DNA from: Arthrobacter silvisoli
GTDB taxonomy: Bacteria; Actinomycetota; Actinomycetes; Actinomycetales; Micrococcaceae
NCBI RefSeq assembly: GCF_003369445.1
Contig: NZ_QRCU01000039.1
Coordinates: 1-64,000, forward strand
Length of the DNA stretch: 64,000 nucleotides
Direction of reading: 5' to 3'
The notes under the pieces are model-generated. The model searched no databases, was not told the DNA's origin, and worked only from the letters and a program-made list of their open reading frames with translations. This document shows positions 34,810 through 42,170 of the stretch, one piece after another; positions within the stretch are counted from its first letter, which is position 1, and the number at the start of each line of letters is the position of its first letter. The translations under genes were made by a program, and so were the position numbers.

Positions 34810-34937
34810 GGCCTTTGGGCAGGTGCCTTGCGGTTCCTGCTGACATTCAGCTTACGTGCCGATTTCCTGCGCCGCCACCACCTCGAATAAGTACTTTTGC
34901 TTTAGTTTCAACCGACCTGTTTTGGCTGCCGGGTCCG

Positions 34938-35501
34938 TTACGACGCGGCGGAACCGTCCTCGCCGTCTTCGCCGTCCTCGTCGATTTCGTCCCCGGCCCG
35001 GTGCGCGTGCCGGGCCTGGACCGCCTTGGCCAGCGGCACGATCAGCACCGGCCTGCTTTGGTGGTGGCTCAGCCAGGAGGCCACCGAACCGTTCAGCGCC
35101 TCGGAAATCCGGTGCCCGATCCCGGGTTCGGGGCTGCCCACGACGATCATGGAGGCGTCGATTTCAGCGGCGAGCCGGCCGATCGCCCGGGCCGGATCCC
35201 CGGCCAGGAGCCGCAAGGTCCAGTCGACTCCGCTGCCCTGGGCGAGCCCGGTAATGCGTTCCTTCAGTCCCTGACGCACGGCGGCGATGTCGGCGTCGTC
35301 CTTTTCCGGGTGCAGGGACAAACGGTGGGTGTCCCGCGAGGGGTCCCACTCGACAAGGTAGCTTGCCTCGTCCACGTAGGCGCATACCAAGGGCGCGTCG
35401 AGGCGCCGGGCGAAGGCGGCTGCCGTCTGGAATACCTCGGGATGCTGCTCGGGCACGATGCCGAGAAGCAAGGGGGACCGTCCGCTGAAGCCGTCAGACA
35501 T
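34938..35501 (-). CDS. Universal stress protein (UspA family)
   Basis: A 187-residue single Usp domain. The ATP-binding pattern is visible as VVGSPEPGIGHRISEALNGSVASWLSHH, and PVLIVP closes the domain. An acidic tail (DEIDEDGEDGEDG) of about 25 residues follows. The ATG at 35501 was chosen for fit to the family; an upstream extension has no support. The ribosome site is weak. It likely binds ATP and dampens stress. It diverges from the small gene at 35604. Confidence 0.85.
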   Translation of the reverse strand: MSDGFSGRSPLLLGIVPEQHPEVFQTAAAFARRLDAPLVCAYVDEASYLVEWDPSRDTHRLSLHPEKDDADIAAVRQGLKERITGLAQGSGVDWTLRLLAGDPARAIGRLAAEIDASMIVVGSPEPGIGHRISEALNGSVASWLSHHQSRPVLIVPLAKAVQARHAHRAGDEIDEDGEDGEDGSAAS

Positions 35502-35603
35502 ACTCAAATTGTCGCGCGATGCATGGTCAATGAACAGGTTCAGCGGACCTTGAAGAGAGCTCCAGCGGGGCCTAGCGTTAAGGCACAGAAAGGGGTGGTC
35601 CGC

Positions 35604-35804
35604 ATGGAGATCTTCATGTGGTGGCTGGATCTGGACCTTAAACACAAGGAATGGCTGCGCGAAAACCTGCGTGTCACGGAGCTGCCTTTGACGGTACTCC
35701 AGGGAATCGCCGAAGCGGGCGGACCGCATCCGGACGATCCCGGTGGCGGCCTCAGCGCGGCCGACTGGGACTTCATCGAAACCCAGTCGGAGTTCGTGGA
35801 CTAG
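35604..35804 (+). CDS. Small conserved-looking hypothetical protein
   Basis: A 66-residue acidic protein that starts MEIFMWWLDLDLKHKEWLRE and ends QSEFVD. It has AAAGG upstream of its ATG and sits just before the SMP-30 gene in the same direction. No domain recognised; the Trp-rich start and amphipathic helix suggest a soluble small protein. Confidence 0.6.
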   Translation: MEIFMWWLDLDLKHKEWLRENLRVTELPLTVLQGIAEAGGPHPDDPGGGLSAADWDFIETQSEFVD

Positions 35805-35845
35805 CAAGGGGTCAGCGAGGCTGTGCCCGAACGGAAGGACACTGC

Positions 35846-36730
35846 TTGGAGCTGATCACGGGCGCCCTGGAAAAGGTTTCCGAGGGCGCGGTATGGGCCG
35901 AGGGGCCGGTCTGGCTGCCGGAAACGCAGACCGTCCGGTGGAGCGACATACCCAACGACCGGATCTTGGAATTCGACCCCGGGTCGGGGCAAACGTGGGT
36001 GTACGCGAGCGGTGTTGAGTACACGAACGGGCGAACCCTCGACCTTGACGGAAGCGTCGTGCAATGCAGCCACGGGCGCAGGCGCGTGGAGCGGGACCGC
36101 GGAGGCGTGGTCGCGGCGCTCGTCGATTCCTTTGGCGGCCGTCGGCTCAATTCGCCCAACGACGTGGTAGTCAAGGGAGACGGCTCGGTCTGGTTCACGG
36201 ACCCGCCGTACGGAATCCTGCCCGGGACCACGGAAGGCCACGAAGGCGAACAGGAATATGGTGCGTGCCACGTCTTCCGCTTTGATCCGGCAACCGAGGT
36301 CCTGACGTCGGTGGTCACCGATCTCGTGCACCCCAACGGCCTGGCCTTCTCGCCGGACGAATCCATCCTCTACGTCGCCGATACTGCAGGCCCGGACCGC
36401 GGAGTTCCATACCGCATCGCCGCGTTCGGCGTGGAGGACGGCCGTTGCGCTGCCGGAAGGACTTTTGTGGAGCTTGAGGACGGCATGGCCTCGGACGGGT
36501 TCCGCGTCGATGTTCTGGGGCGGCTATGGACCTCCGCGGGACCGTCGGTGCGCGTCTACGCCCCCGACGGCAAGCTGCTGGCCGGCGTCGACGTTCCCGA
36601 AACGGTCTCGAACGTGTGCTTCGGCGGGCCAGATGGGCAGGACCTGTACATCACGGCCACCTCGTCCCTCTACAGGCTGCGCACGTCGACCCGGGATGCA
36701 GCCCGGCGGCTCGGCTCCGCTTCCGGTTGA
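35846..36730 (+). CDS. SMP-30/gluconolactonase/LRE family protein
   Basis: A 294-residue six-bladed beta-propeller lactonase. The calcium-site residues lie in EGPVW (Glu), NSPNDVVV (Asn), HPNGLAFS (Asn) and SDGFRVDVLGRLW (Asp). Such enzymes open sugar lactones such as gluconolactone. The likely start is TTG at 35846 with GGAAGGAC about 7 bases upstream; longer readings overlap the small gene. A short GC hairpin (36788-36807) follows. Confidence 0.88.
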   Translation: MELITGALEKVSEGAVWAEGPVWLPETQTVRWSDIPNDRILEFDPGSGQTWVYASGVEYTNGRTLDLDGSVVQCSHGRRRVERDRGGVVAALVDSFGGRRLNSPNDVVVKGDGSVWFTDPPYGILPGTTEGHEGEQEYGACHVFRFDPATEVLTSVVTDLVHPNGLAFSPDESILYVADTAGPDRGVPYRIAAFGVEDGRCAAGRTFVELEDGMASDGFRVDVLGRLWTSAGPSVRVYAPDGKLLAGVDVPETVSNVCFGGPDGQDLYITATSSLYRLRTSTRDAARRLGSASG

Positions 36731-36820
36731 CCCTGCGCGGACGGCATTCTCCCCGGCAACGACGCGTGCCGCCCCCGCAAACCGTTGCCACCCGCAGGTG
36801 CGGGTGGTTGCATGGGGACC

Positions 36821-37939
36821 ATGGCTAACGCAGAGAGTTACATCTTGGCGATCGGGACCAAAAAGGGCTTGTGGCTGGCGCACAGCACAGACCGCAAGGA
36901 ATGGTCCCTCAGCGGCCCGCACTTCCTCATGAGCGAGATCCCCAGCATCGGGATCGATACCCGTGGGGATTCCCCGCGCATCATGGTCGGCGTGCGGTCC
37001 GAACATTGGGGGCCCACCGTGGCCCACTCCGATGACCTTGGCGCCACCTGGACCGAACCGGAACAGGGCGCCATTTCCTTTCCCGAAGGCACCGAAGCCG
37101 CGCTGGAACGCATCTGGCAGATCTACCCCGACGCCGCGTCCCGGCCCGGCGTCGTCTGGGCCGGCTGCGAACCGATTTCCGTCTGGAAGTCCACCGACGG
37201 CGGCGAGCACTTCGAGCTGAACCGCGCGCTGTGGGACCACCCCCACCGCAGCGAATGGGGCGCCGGCTACGGTGGCGCGGCCGCCCACTCGATCGTGGTG
37301 GACCGGTCGGGGGAGAAGGTGCACATCGCCATGAGCACCGGCGGCGTGTACAGATCGCTCGACGGCGGTGCCTCCTGGGAGGCCCGGAACAAGGGAATCT
37401 CGGCGTATTTCATGCCGGACCCCAACCCGGAGTTCGGCCAGTGCGTGCATAAGATCGCGGCGGATGCCGCCGTCGACGGCCGCCTCTACGCGCAGAACCA
37501 TCACGGCGTCTACCGCACGGATGACGACGGCGAGAACTGGGAACCAATCGCGGACGGCCTGCCCGCCGATTTCGGCTTCGTGATGCTCACGCATCCGCGG
37601 CGTTCCGGGACCGCCTGGGTGGTTCCGTTGAAGGCCGACGGCGAGCGGATCCCGCCGGACGGCCGGCTTGCCGTGCATCGGACGGACGACGCCGGCGGGT
37701 CCTGGAAGCGGCTCGAGACCGGACTGCCGGACCATGAGTACAACTCGGTGCTGCGCGACGCCGCCTCGGTGGACACCGCCGAACCGGTCGGAGTGTACTT
37801 CGGAACACGGGGCGGCACGGTGTACGCCAGCGCGGATGAGGGCGAGAGCTTCACCGAGGTGGTTTCGCACCTGCCGGATGTGCTTTGTGTCCGGGCCGCG
37901 GTGGTCTCGGGTGCGGCCGTGCCCGCGTTTTCTGCGTAG
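36821..37939 (+). CDS. BNR/sialidase-like beta-propeller protein
   Basis: A 372-residue cytoplasmic beta-propeller with several Asp-box-like repeats (SDDLGATW, STDGGEHF, SLDGGASW, TDDDGENW, TDDAGGSW, SADEGESF). No signal peptide and no sialidase FRIP motif, so hydrolase activity is doubtful; it may be a scaffold or photosystem-assembly/VPS10-like fold. The ATG at 36821 has GGGGACC upstream. The next gene, a MoaD/ThiS-like carrier, starts 8 bp after its stop, so the two probably work together. Confidence 0.85.
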   Translation: MANAESYILAIGTKKGLWLAHSTDRKEWSLSGPHFLMSEIPSIGIDTRGDSPRIMVGVRSEHWGPTVAHSDDLGATWTEPEQGAISFPEGTEAALERIWQIYPDAASRPGVVWAGCEPISVWKSTDGGEHFELNRALWDHPHRSEWGAGYGGAAAHSIVVDRSGEKVHIAMSTGGVYRSLDGGASWEARNKGISAYFMPDPNPEFGQCVHKIAADAAVDGRLYAQNHHGVYRTDDDGENWEPIADGLPADFGFVMLTHPRRSGTAWVVPLKADGERIPPDGRLAVHRTDDAGGSWKRLETGLPDHEYNSVLRDAASVDTAEPVGVYFGTRGGTVYASADEGESFTEVVSHLPDVLCVRAAVVSGAAVPAFSA

Positions 37940-37947
37940 GAGTCCCG

Positions 37948-38235
37948 TTGCCAGACATCACTGTGGTGCTGCCGAGCGTCCTGCAGCCGCTCGCCGGCGG
38001 GCAGTCCTTGCTGACTGCGCCCGCCGGCGGGGCCGGGACCGTGGGTGCGTTGCTTGACGCTGTGACCGGGGATTACCCGGTGCTTGCCCGGAGGCTCCGG
38101 GACGAGACCGGAGCCCTGCGCCGCTACGTGAATATTTACGTCAACGGCGAGGAAGTCCGGCGCCTGAAAGGCTTGGAAACCGAGGTGTCGGCCGGCCAGG
38201 AGGTGTTGATCATCCAGTCCGTGGCCGGCGGTTGA
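37948..38235 (+). CDS. MoaD/ThiS-like ubiquitin-fold carrier protein
   Basis: A 95-residue beta-grasp protein ending in VAGG, the diglycine tail that is adenylated and thiocarboxylated in MoaD and ThiS. YVNIYVNGEEVRRLKGLETEV and GQEVLIIQSVAGG match the family. Start is TTG at 37948 with AGGAG 6 bases upstream. No E1-like (MoeB/ThiF) gene is nearby. Sulfur supply to molybdopterin or another pathway, or pupylation-like tagging, cannot be decided. Confidence 0.88.
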   Translation: MPDITVVLPSVLQPLAGGQSLLTAPAGGAGTVGALLDAVTGDYPVLARRLRDETGALRRYVNIYVNGEEVRRLKGLETEVSAGQEVLIIQSVAGG

Positions 38236-38254
38236 GACGCGTGGGCGGGTTGGC

Positions 38255-38491
38255 TCAGGCCACTCGCCAGAGGGTGCATTCGTCCGTATTGATGGCCTTG
38301 CGGAGGCCGCTCAGCTGGTCCATGATCCACACGACGCCGATGCCCGGCGCGGTTTCCTGGACGCTTCCCCTGCGGATGACGACGTCATCGTATGCGGGTC
38401 CGACAGAGAGGCGGGCCTCGATCTGGTCGCCGCGGTGCAGCTGGTCGAGGGTGCGGATGCGGGTGGTTCGGACTGGTACTTCCTTCAACAT
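38255..38491 (-). CDS. Small hypothetical protein
   Basis: A 78-residue protein with a very strong ribosome site (AAGGAGGCCACC directly before the ATG at 38491), which argues that it is real. The sequence looks like a small beta-barrel (DQIEARLSVGPAYDDVVIRRG, GVVWIMDQLSGLRKAI). I recognise no domain. It is convergent with the MoaD-like gene. Confidence 0.7.
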   Translation of the reverse strand: MLKEVPVRTTRIRTLDQLHRGDQIEARLSVGPAYDDVVIRRGSVQETAPGIGVVWIMDQLSGLRKAINTDECTLWRVA

Positions 38492-38604
38492 GGTGGCCTC
38501 CTTGGCTGGAGCTGCCAGCGTTTGCCGGCACTTCCAGTGTGGGGGGCGAATGTTGCAGGGTGGTTTCGGCGCCGTTAGCGTCCCGTAAGTTCCACACTCC
38601 TTAA

Positions 38605-38667
38605 GCGCGAACTGGCAGCAGATGACCTCTCAGACCGATTCTGAGGGCATCTGCTGCCAGTTCGAGC
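38605..38667. repeat. Dispersed palindromic element, copy A
   Basis: GCGCGAACTGGCAGCAGATG (38605-38624) is mirrored by CATCTGCTGCCAGTTCGAGC ending at 38667. Inner arms CTCAGA/TCTGAG complete a long hairpin. Lies between two minus-strand genes. Confidence 0.85.
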
Positions 38668-38687
38668 TGTGCCTACTTGGGAGGTGA

Positions 38688-38734
38688 CGACGGCGGACGG
38701 TTCCGGGGCTACCTCGAGCCGAGTTCCGCCGTCG
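38688..38734 (-). terminator. Hairpin overlapping the end of the MHS transporter gene
   Basis: CGACGGCGGA (38688-38697) pairs with TCCGCCGTCG (38725-38734). The right arm lies within the last codons of the transporter gene (stop at 38709). Confidence 0.5.
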
Positions 38735-40028
38735 GGGTCTTGAAGGACTCGCGGGCGGTGAGCGCGGAGACTGCGGCGATCACGCAGATCGCGCCGGTGA
38801 AGAGGCTGATCTGCACCCATCCGCCGGCCTTGGTGCCGCCCATGGCGGTGACGATCGCGGGGGCGAAGCCGGCCATCAGGAAGCCGAGCTGCGTGCCGAT
38901 GGCCAGGCCGGAGAAACGCACCCGGGTGCTGAACATTTCACCGTAGAAGGAGGGCCACACGGCATTGGCGGCGGCGTAGCCGCAGGCGAAGAACACCACG
39001 GACACCAGGAACATCAGCGGCACGTTGCCGGATTCCAGGGTCAGCAGGAACACGGGGGTCATGATGGCGCTGGCCAGGGCACCGTAGATGAAGACGGGCT
39101 TGCGGCCGATCCGGTCTGCGAGGTTGCCGAAGAACGGCTGCGTACCCAGGGCGAAGATGTTCGCCACCACTACCAGCCACAGGGTGACGGTGCCGTCCAC
39201 GTGGGCCACATCCTTGGCGTACTTGATGGCAAGGGTGCCGAAGACCGTGCTGACGGCGGCGATGAAGGCGCAGCAGACCACGCGGAGGACGTCGCGCCAG
39301 TGCAGCTTGAGGAGGTCGGCCACGGGGAGCTTGGCGATGGTGTTGTTCTTCTTGGCTTCGGCGAATGCCGGCGGCTCGTGCAGGGTGCGGCGGATGAAGT
39401 AGGCCACGACCACGACGGCGGCGCTGAGCCAGAACGGGATGCGCCAGCCGATGCCGTACTTGATTTCGTCGGGCAGGGCGACCACGGGAATGAACACGAG
39501 CGCCGCGAGGATCTGGCCGCCCTGGGTGCCGGTGAGGGTCCACGAGGTGAAGAAGGAGCGGCGGTTGTCCGGGGCGTGCTCGAGGGTCATGGAGGAGGCG
39601 CCTGCCTGCTCGCCGGCAGCGGAGAGGCCCTGGCAGAGACGGGCAAGCACCAGCAGGGCGGGAGCCCACCAGCCGATGGTCTTGAAGTCCGGGAGGCAGC
39701 CGATGATGAAGGTGGCTGCGCCCATGAGGACCAGGGTGAACATGAGCACCCGCTGCCGGCCGATCCGGTCGCCGAAGTGGCCCAGGATCACGGCACCCAC
39801 CGGGCGGGCCACGTAGGCGAAGCCGAAAGTGGCGAAGGACATGATGGCCGCGTTGGCGTCCGCGCTGGGGAAGAACACGTGCGGGAAGATCAGGGCCGCG
39901 GCGGAACCGAAGATGAAGAAGTCGTAGTACTCAACGGCGCTGCCCAGGAAGCTGGCGAGGGCTGCCTTCTTCGGCGTGCCCGCAGGAGTGTGGGTCCCCG
40001 GCATCGTAGACGGGATTGTGTGGCTCAT
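38709..40028 (-). CDS. MHS-family MFS transporter, probable shikimate/quinate-type uptake
   Basis: A 439-residue symporter with 12 helices. The family motifs are FGFAYVARPVGAVILGHFGDRIGRQRVL after helix 2 and PFFGNLADRIGRKPVF in the second half; EYYDFFIFG in helix 1 is typical of the ShiA/KgtP (MHS) group. It is divergent from an IclR gene and the shikimate dehydrogenase-pca operon, so it probably brings in shikimate, dehydroshikimate, quinate or protocatechuate. AAGGAACACC precedes the ATG. Confidence 0.9.
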   Translation of the reverse strand: MSHTIPSTMPGTHTPAGTPKKAALASFLGSAVEYYDFFIFGSAAALIFPHVFFPSADANAAIMSFATFGFAYVARPVGAVILGHFGDRIGRQRVLMFTLVLMGAATFIIGCLPDFKTIGWWAPALLVLARLCQGLSAAGEQAGASSMTLEHAPDNRRSFFTSWTLTGTQGGQILAALVFIPVVALPDEIKYGIGWRIPFWLSAAVVVVAYFIRRTLHEPPAFAEAKKNNTIAKLPVADLLKLHWRDVLRVVCCAFIAAVSTVFGTLAIKYAKDVAHVDGTVTLWLVVVANIFALGTQPFFGNLADRIGRKPVFIYGALASAIMTPVFLLTLESGNVPLMFLVSVVFFACGYAAANAVWPSFYGEMFSTRVRFSGLAIGTQLGFLMAGFAPAIVTAMGGTKAGGWVQISLFTGAICVIAAVSALTARESFKTPTAELGSR

Positions 40029-40170
40029 GGTGTTCCTTCGGTGTGACGACGTTGTCGCATCTGGTGAAGCGGGTGGTCTGTGGCGCCTTCGCGGCTGCTC
40101 TTCGTGAGGCCGGTGGGAGGCGGTCCTGTGGACGTCTCGGCTGAAACGCCCGGCGCGAGGCTTCAGCAGT

Positions 40171-40191
40171 AGCTCTCACAATGTGGGAGCT
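40171..40191. promoter_or_regulatory. Candidate IclR operator, upstream site
   Basis: AGCTCTCACA (40171-40180) is mirrored with one mismatch by TGTGGGAGCT (40182-40191). The same left half recurs at 40263. It lies in the divergent promoter of the transporter and the IclR gene. Confidence 0.55.
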
Positions 40192-40262
40192 GTTTGTGCA
40201 ATATAGAAATGATGACTGTGAGTACGGTCACCTGTCAAGAAATCTACTCACGATCTAGATAT

Positions 40263-40279
40263 AGCTCTCACGATGTGGC
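40263..40279. promoter_or_regulatory. Candidate IclR operator, second copy
   Basis: AGCTCTCACGATGTGGC repeats the first 15 positions of the site at 40171 with one change. It sits 12 bp before the ATG at 40291 that I chose, and includes the alternative ATG at 40273. Confidence 0.5.
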
Positions 40280-40290
40280 AATCTTTGCTC

Positions 40291-41061
40291 ATGAGCGTCA
40301 AAGAGGACACCAAGACGGACATGATCGGCAAGGCCCTGGGCCTCCTGGTGCTGCTGGGCAACGAACCCAAGGGGGCCAGTGCCTCCGAGCTTTCCCGGCA
40401 GGCCGATCTTCCCTTCAGCACCACCTACCGCCTGCTTGGCTCGCTGACGCGGGACGGTTTTGTGGACTACGAGCCGGACGGCCGCCGCTACCATCTCGGC
40501 CTGCGGGTCTTCCAGCTCGGCCAGCGCGTCTCCAACCACCACGGCTTCGCCGGCACCGCCCGGCCCGTCCTGCAGAAGGTGACCGAAGGGACCGGCGAGG
40601 CCACCATCCTCGCCGTGCGGGACGGCCACCACCACCTCACGGTGAACAAGGTGGACGGTCCCCAGATGTTCCGCGTCACCAGCGATCCCGGGTTCCTGGG
40701 CAAGCTGCACACGACGGCGGTGGGGAAGGCTTTGGTGGCTTTTGCCCCCGACGACGAGCGCGCCGCGCTGATCGAGGAGCTGGACCTGGAGCCGCTCACC
40801 GACTTCTCGATCACCGACCGCGACGCCTTCCGGGCTGAAATCGAGAAGATCCGCCGGCAGGGCTTCGCGCTCATGGATGAGGAGAACGAAGTGGGGATGC
40901 GGGCGATCGCGGTGCCGGTCCTCAATAGCCAGGGATTCGCGTTCGCCGCGCTGGCCACGGCCGCCCCGGTATTCCGGATGTCCGTGGAGCAGCTCCAGGC
41001 CGTGGTCCCGTTGCTAAGGGACGCGGCCGCCGAACTCGCCGCGCGCCTGCCGCAGCGGTGA
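40291..41061 (+). CDS. IclR-family regulator next to the quinate/shikimate operon
   Basis: A 256-residue IclR protein: winged helix-turn-helix (ASELSRQADLPFSTTYRLLGSLTRDGFV, about 25-52) and effector domain with LHTTAVGKALVAFAP and FALMDEENEVGMRAIAVPV. Two in-frame ATGs are possible; 40273 lies inside the repeated operator, so 40291 was preferred. Neither has a good ribosome site. It probably controls the transporter and the shikimate dehydrogenase-led operon. Confidence 0.9.
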   Translation: MSVKEDTKTDMIGKALGLLVLLGNEPKGASASELSRQADLPFSTTYRLLGSLTRDGFVDYEPDGRRYHLGLRVFQLGQRVSNHHGFAGTARPVLQKVTEGTGEATILAVRDGHHHLTVNKVDGPQMFRVTSDPGFLGKLHTTAVGKALVAFAPDDERAALIEELDLEPLTDFSITDRDAFRAEIEKIRRQGFALMDEENEVGMRAIAVPVLNSQGFAFAALATAAPVFRMSVEQLQAVVPLLRDAAAELAARLPQR

Positions 41062-41068
41062 GTGTGTT

Positions 41069-41132
41069 GCGCGAACTGGCAGCAGATGACCCTTGAAGTG
41101 CATTCAAAGGTCAGGTGCTGCCAGTTCGGGCT
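41069..41132. repeat. Dispersed palindromic element, copy B
   Basis: GCGCGAACTGGCAGCAGATG (41069-41088) is mirrored by GGTGCTGCCAGTTCG (ending 41128) with inner arms CCTTGAA/TTCAAAGG. It lies 8 bp after the IclR stop. Confidence 0.85.
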
Positions 41133-41168
41133 CGGATCGGGACGCGACTCGCCTGCGAGCCTTTTAGA

Positions 41169-41208
41169 TGTTCGCAATAAGAACACTAGTGCAATATGTG
41201 AACATGTT
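41169..41208. promoter_or_regulatory. Candidate regulator site before the shikimate/pca operon
   Basis: TGTTCGCAATAAGAACA (41169-41185) has 5-bp inverted arms, and GCAATATGTGAACA (41191-41204) repeats its core. AACATGTT (41201-41208) is a perfect palindrome. Either IclR protein encoded nearby may bind here. Confidence 0.4.
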
Positions 41209-41285
41209 GTGTAAGCTGGTTCATACCGCAAGGCGGCGCTCCGCTGGAGCCGCCGCCGTCCGGAGTTGTCAAAGGAGCAATGAGC

Positions 41286-42170
41286 ATGAGCACTCGAGCC
41301 GAGTCCTATCTGGTGGGCCTGATCGGTGAGGGCGTCATCCCGTCGCTGTCGCCGGCCATGCACGAGCGCGAGGCGGACCGCCAGGGCCTGCGCTGCCTCT
41401 ACCGCCCCATCGACCTGCTCGAACTCGGCCTGCCGGGTGCCGCCGTCGGCGATCTCCTCACCGCCGCGTACCGCATGGGCTTCAACGGCCTGAACATCAC
41501 CCACCCCTGCAAGCAACTGGTCCTCGAGCACCTGGACGAGGTGTCCGACGACGCCCGCCGCCTCGGCGCGGTGAACACCGTGCTGATCCAGGACGGCCGC
41601 TTCATCGGGCACAACACGGACTTCTCCGGCTTCGCCGCCGCGCTCGCTGACGGCCTCCCGGATGCCTCGCTGGAGCGCGTTGTGCAGCTGGGCGCCGGCG
41701 GTGCCGGGTCCGCCGTGGCGTACGCCCTGCTGTCCGCAGGCGTCCGCACCCTGGACCTGGTGGACATGGACCCCGCGCGCAGCGCCGAACGCGCCGCAGA
41801 GCTGTCCGGTTTCTTCCCGGAGGCCACCGTGACCGCCCGCTCGACGGCGGAGCTGCCGCAGCTCATGCCGCTGGCCGACGGCCTGGTGCACTGCACCCCG
41901 GTGGGCATGGCCGCGCATCCCGGCACGCCGCTGGACATGTCCCTCGTGGAGCCGCGGCACTGGGTGGCGGACATCGTCTACCGGCCGATCGAAACGCAGC
42001 TGGTGCGCGAAGCCCGCGCCAAGGGCTGCCGGGTGCTCGACGGCGGACGCATGGCCGTGGGCCAGGCCGCCGACGCCTTCCGGATCTTCACCGGCCGCGA
42101 CGCCGACGCCGCCCGCATGCGCGAACACTTCCTCGAACTGATCGCCGCCGAGGAGAAGGTGGCCGCCTGA
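41286..42170 (+). CDS. Shikimate/quinate dehydrogenase (AroE/QsuD type)
   Basis: A 294-residue NAD(P)-dependent dehydrogenase. SLSPAMH binds the substrate hydroxyls, NITHPCK holds the catalytic lysine, NTD the catalytic aspartate, and GAGGAGSAVAYAL the nucleotide. As first gene of the catabolic operon it more probably works in the oxidative direction (shikimate or quinate to dehydro forms) than in aromatic synthesis. The second ATG (41286) was preferred because AAAGGAG is 8 bases away, not 2. One-base overlap with the next gene (TGATG). Confidence 0.92.
   Translation: MSTRAESYLVGLIGEGVIPSLSPAMHEREADRQGLRCLYRPIDLLELGLPGAAVGDLLTAAYRMGFNGLNITHPCKQLVLEHLDEVSDDARRLGAVNTVLIQDGRFIGHNTDFSGFAAALADGLPDASLERVVQLGAGGAGSAVAYALLSAGVRTLDLVDMDPARSAERAAELSGFFPEATVTARSTAELPQLMPLADGLVHCTPVGMAAHPGTPLDMSLVEPRHWVADIVYRPIETQLVREARAKGCRVLDGGRMAVGQAADAFRIFTGRDADAARMREHFLELIAAEEKVAA

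Larger units (their letters stand above)
34462..34937. other. Intergenic region with hairpins and a palindromic repeat
   Basis: No believable gene is found in this 476-bp gap between two convergent genes. It contains, in order, the GntP-side hairpin (34476-34531), the second copy of the 45-bp palindromic repeat (34574-34618) and the strong hairpin at 34771-34809. Confidence 0.7.

Noticed and set aside
36788-36807. Hairpin CCACCCGCA/TGCGGGTGG before the BNR gene as a terminator
   Set aside because: The loop is only two to four bases and no T-run follows; it may be accidental.
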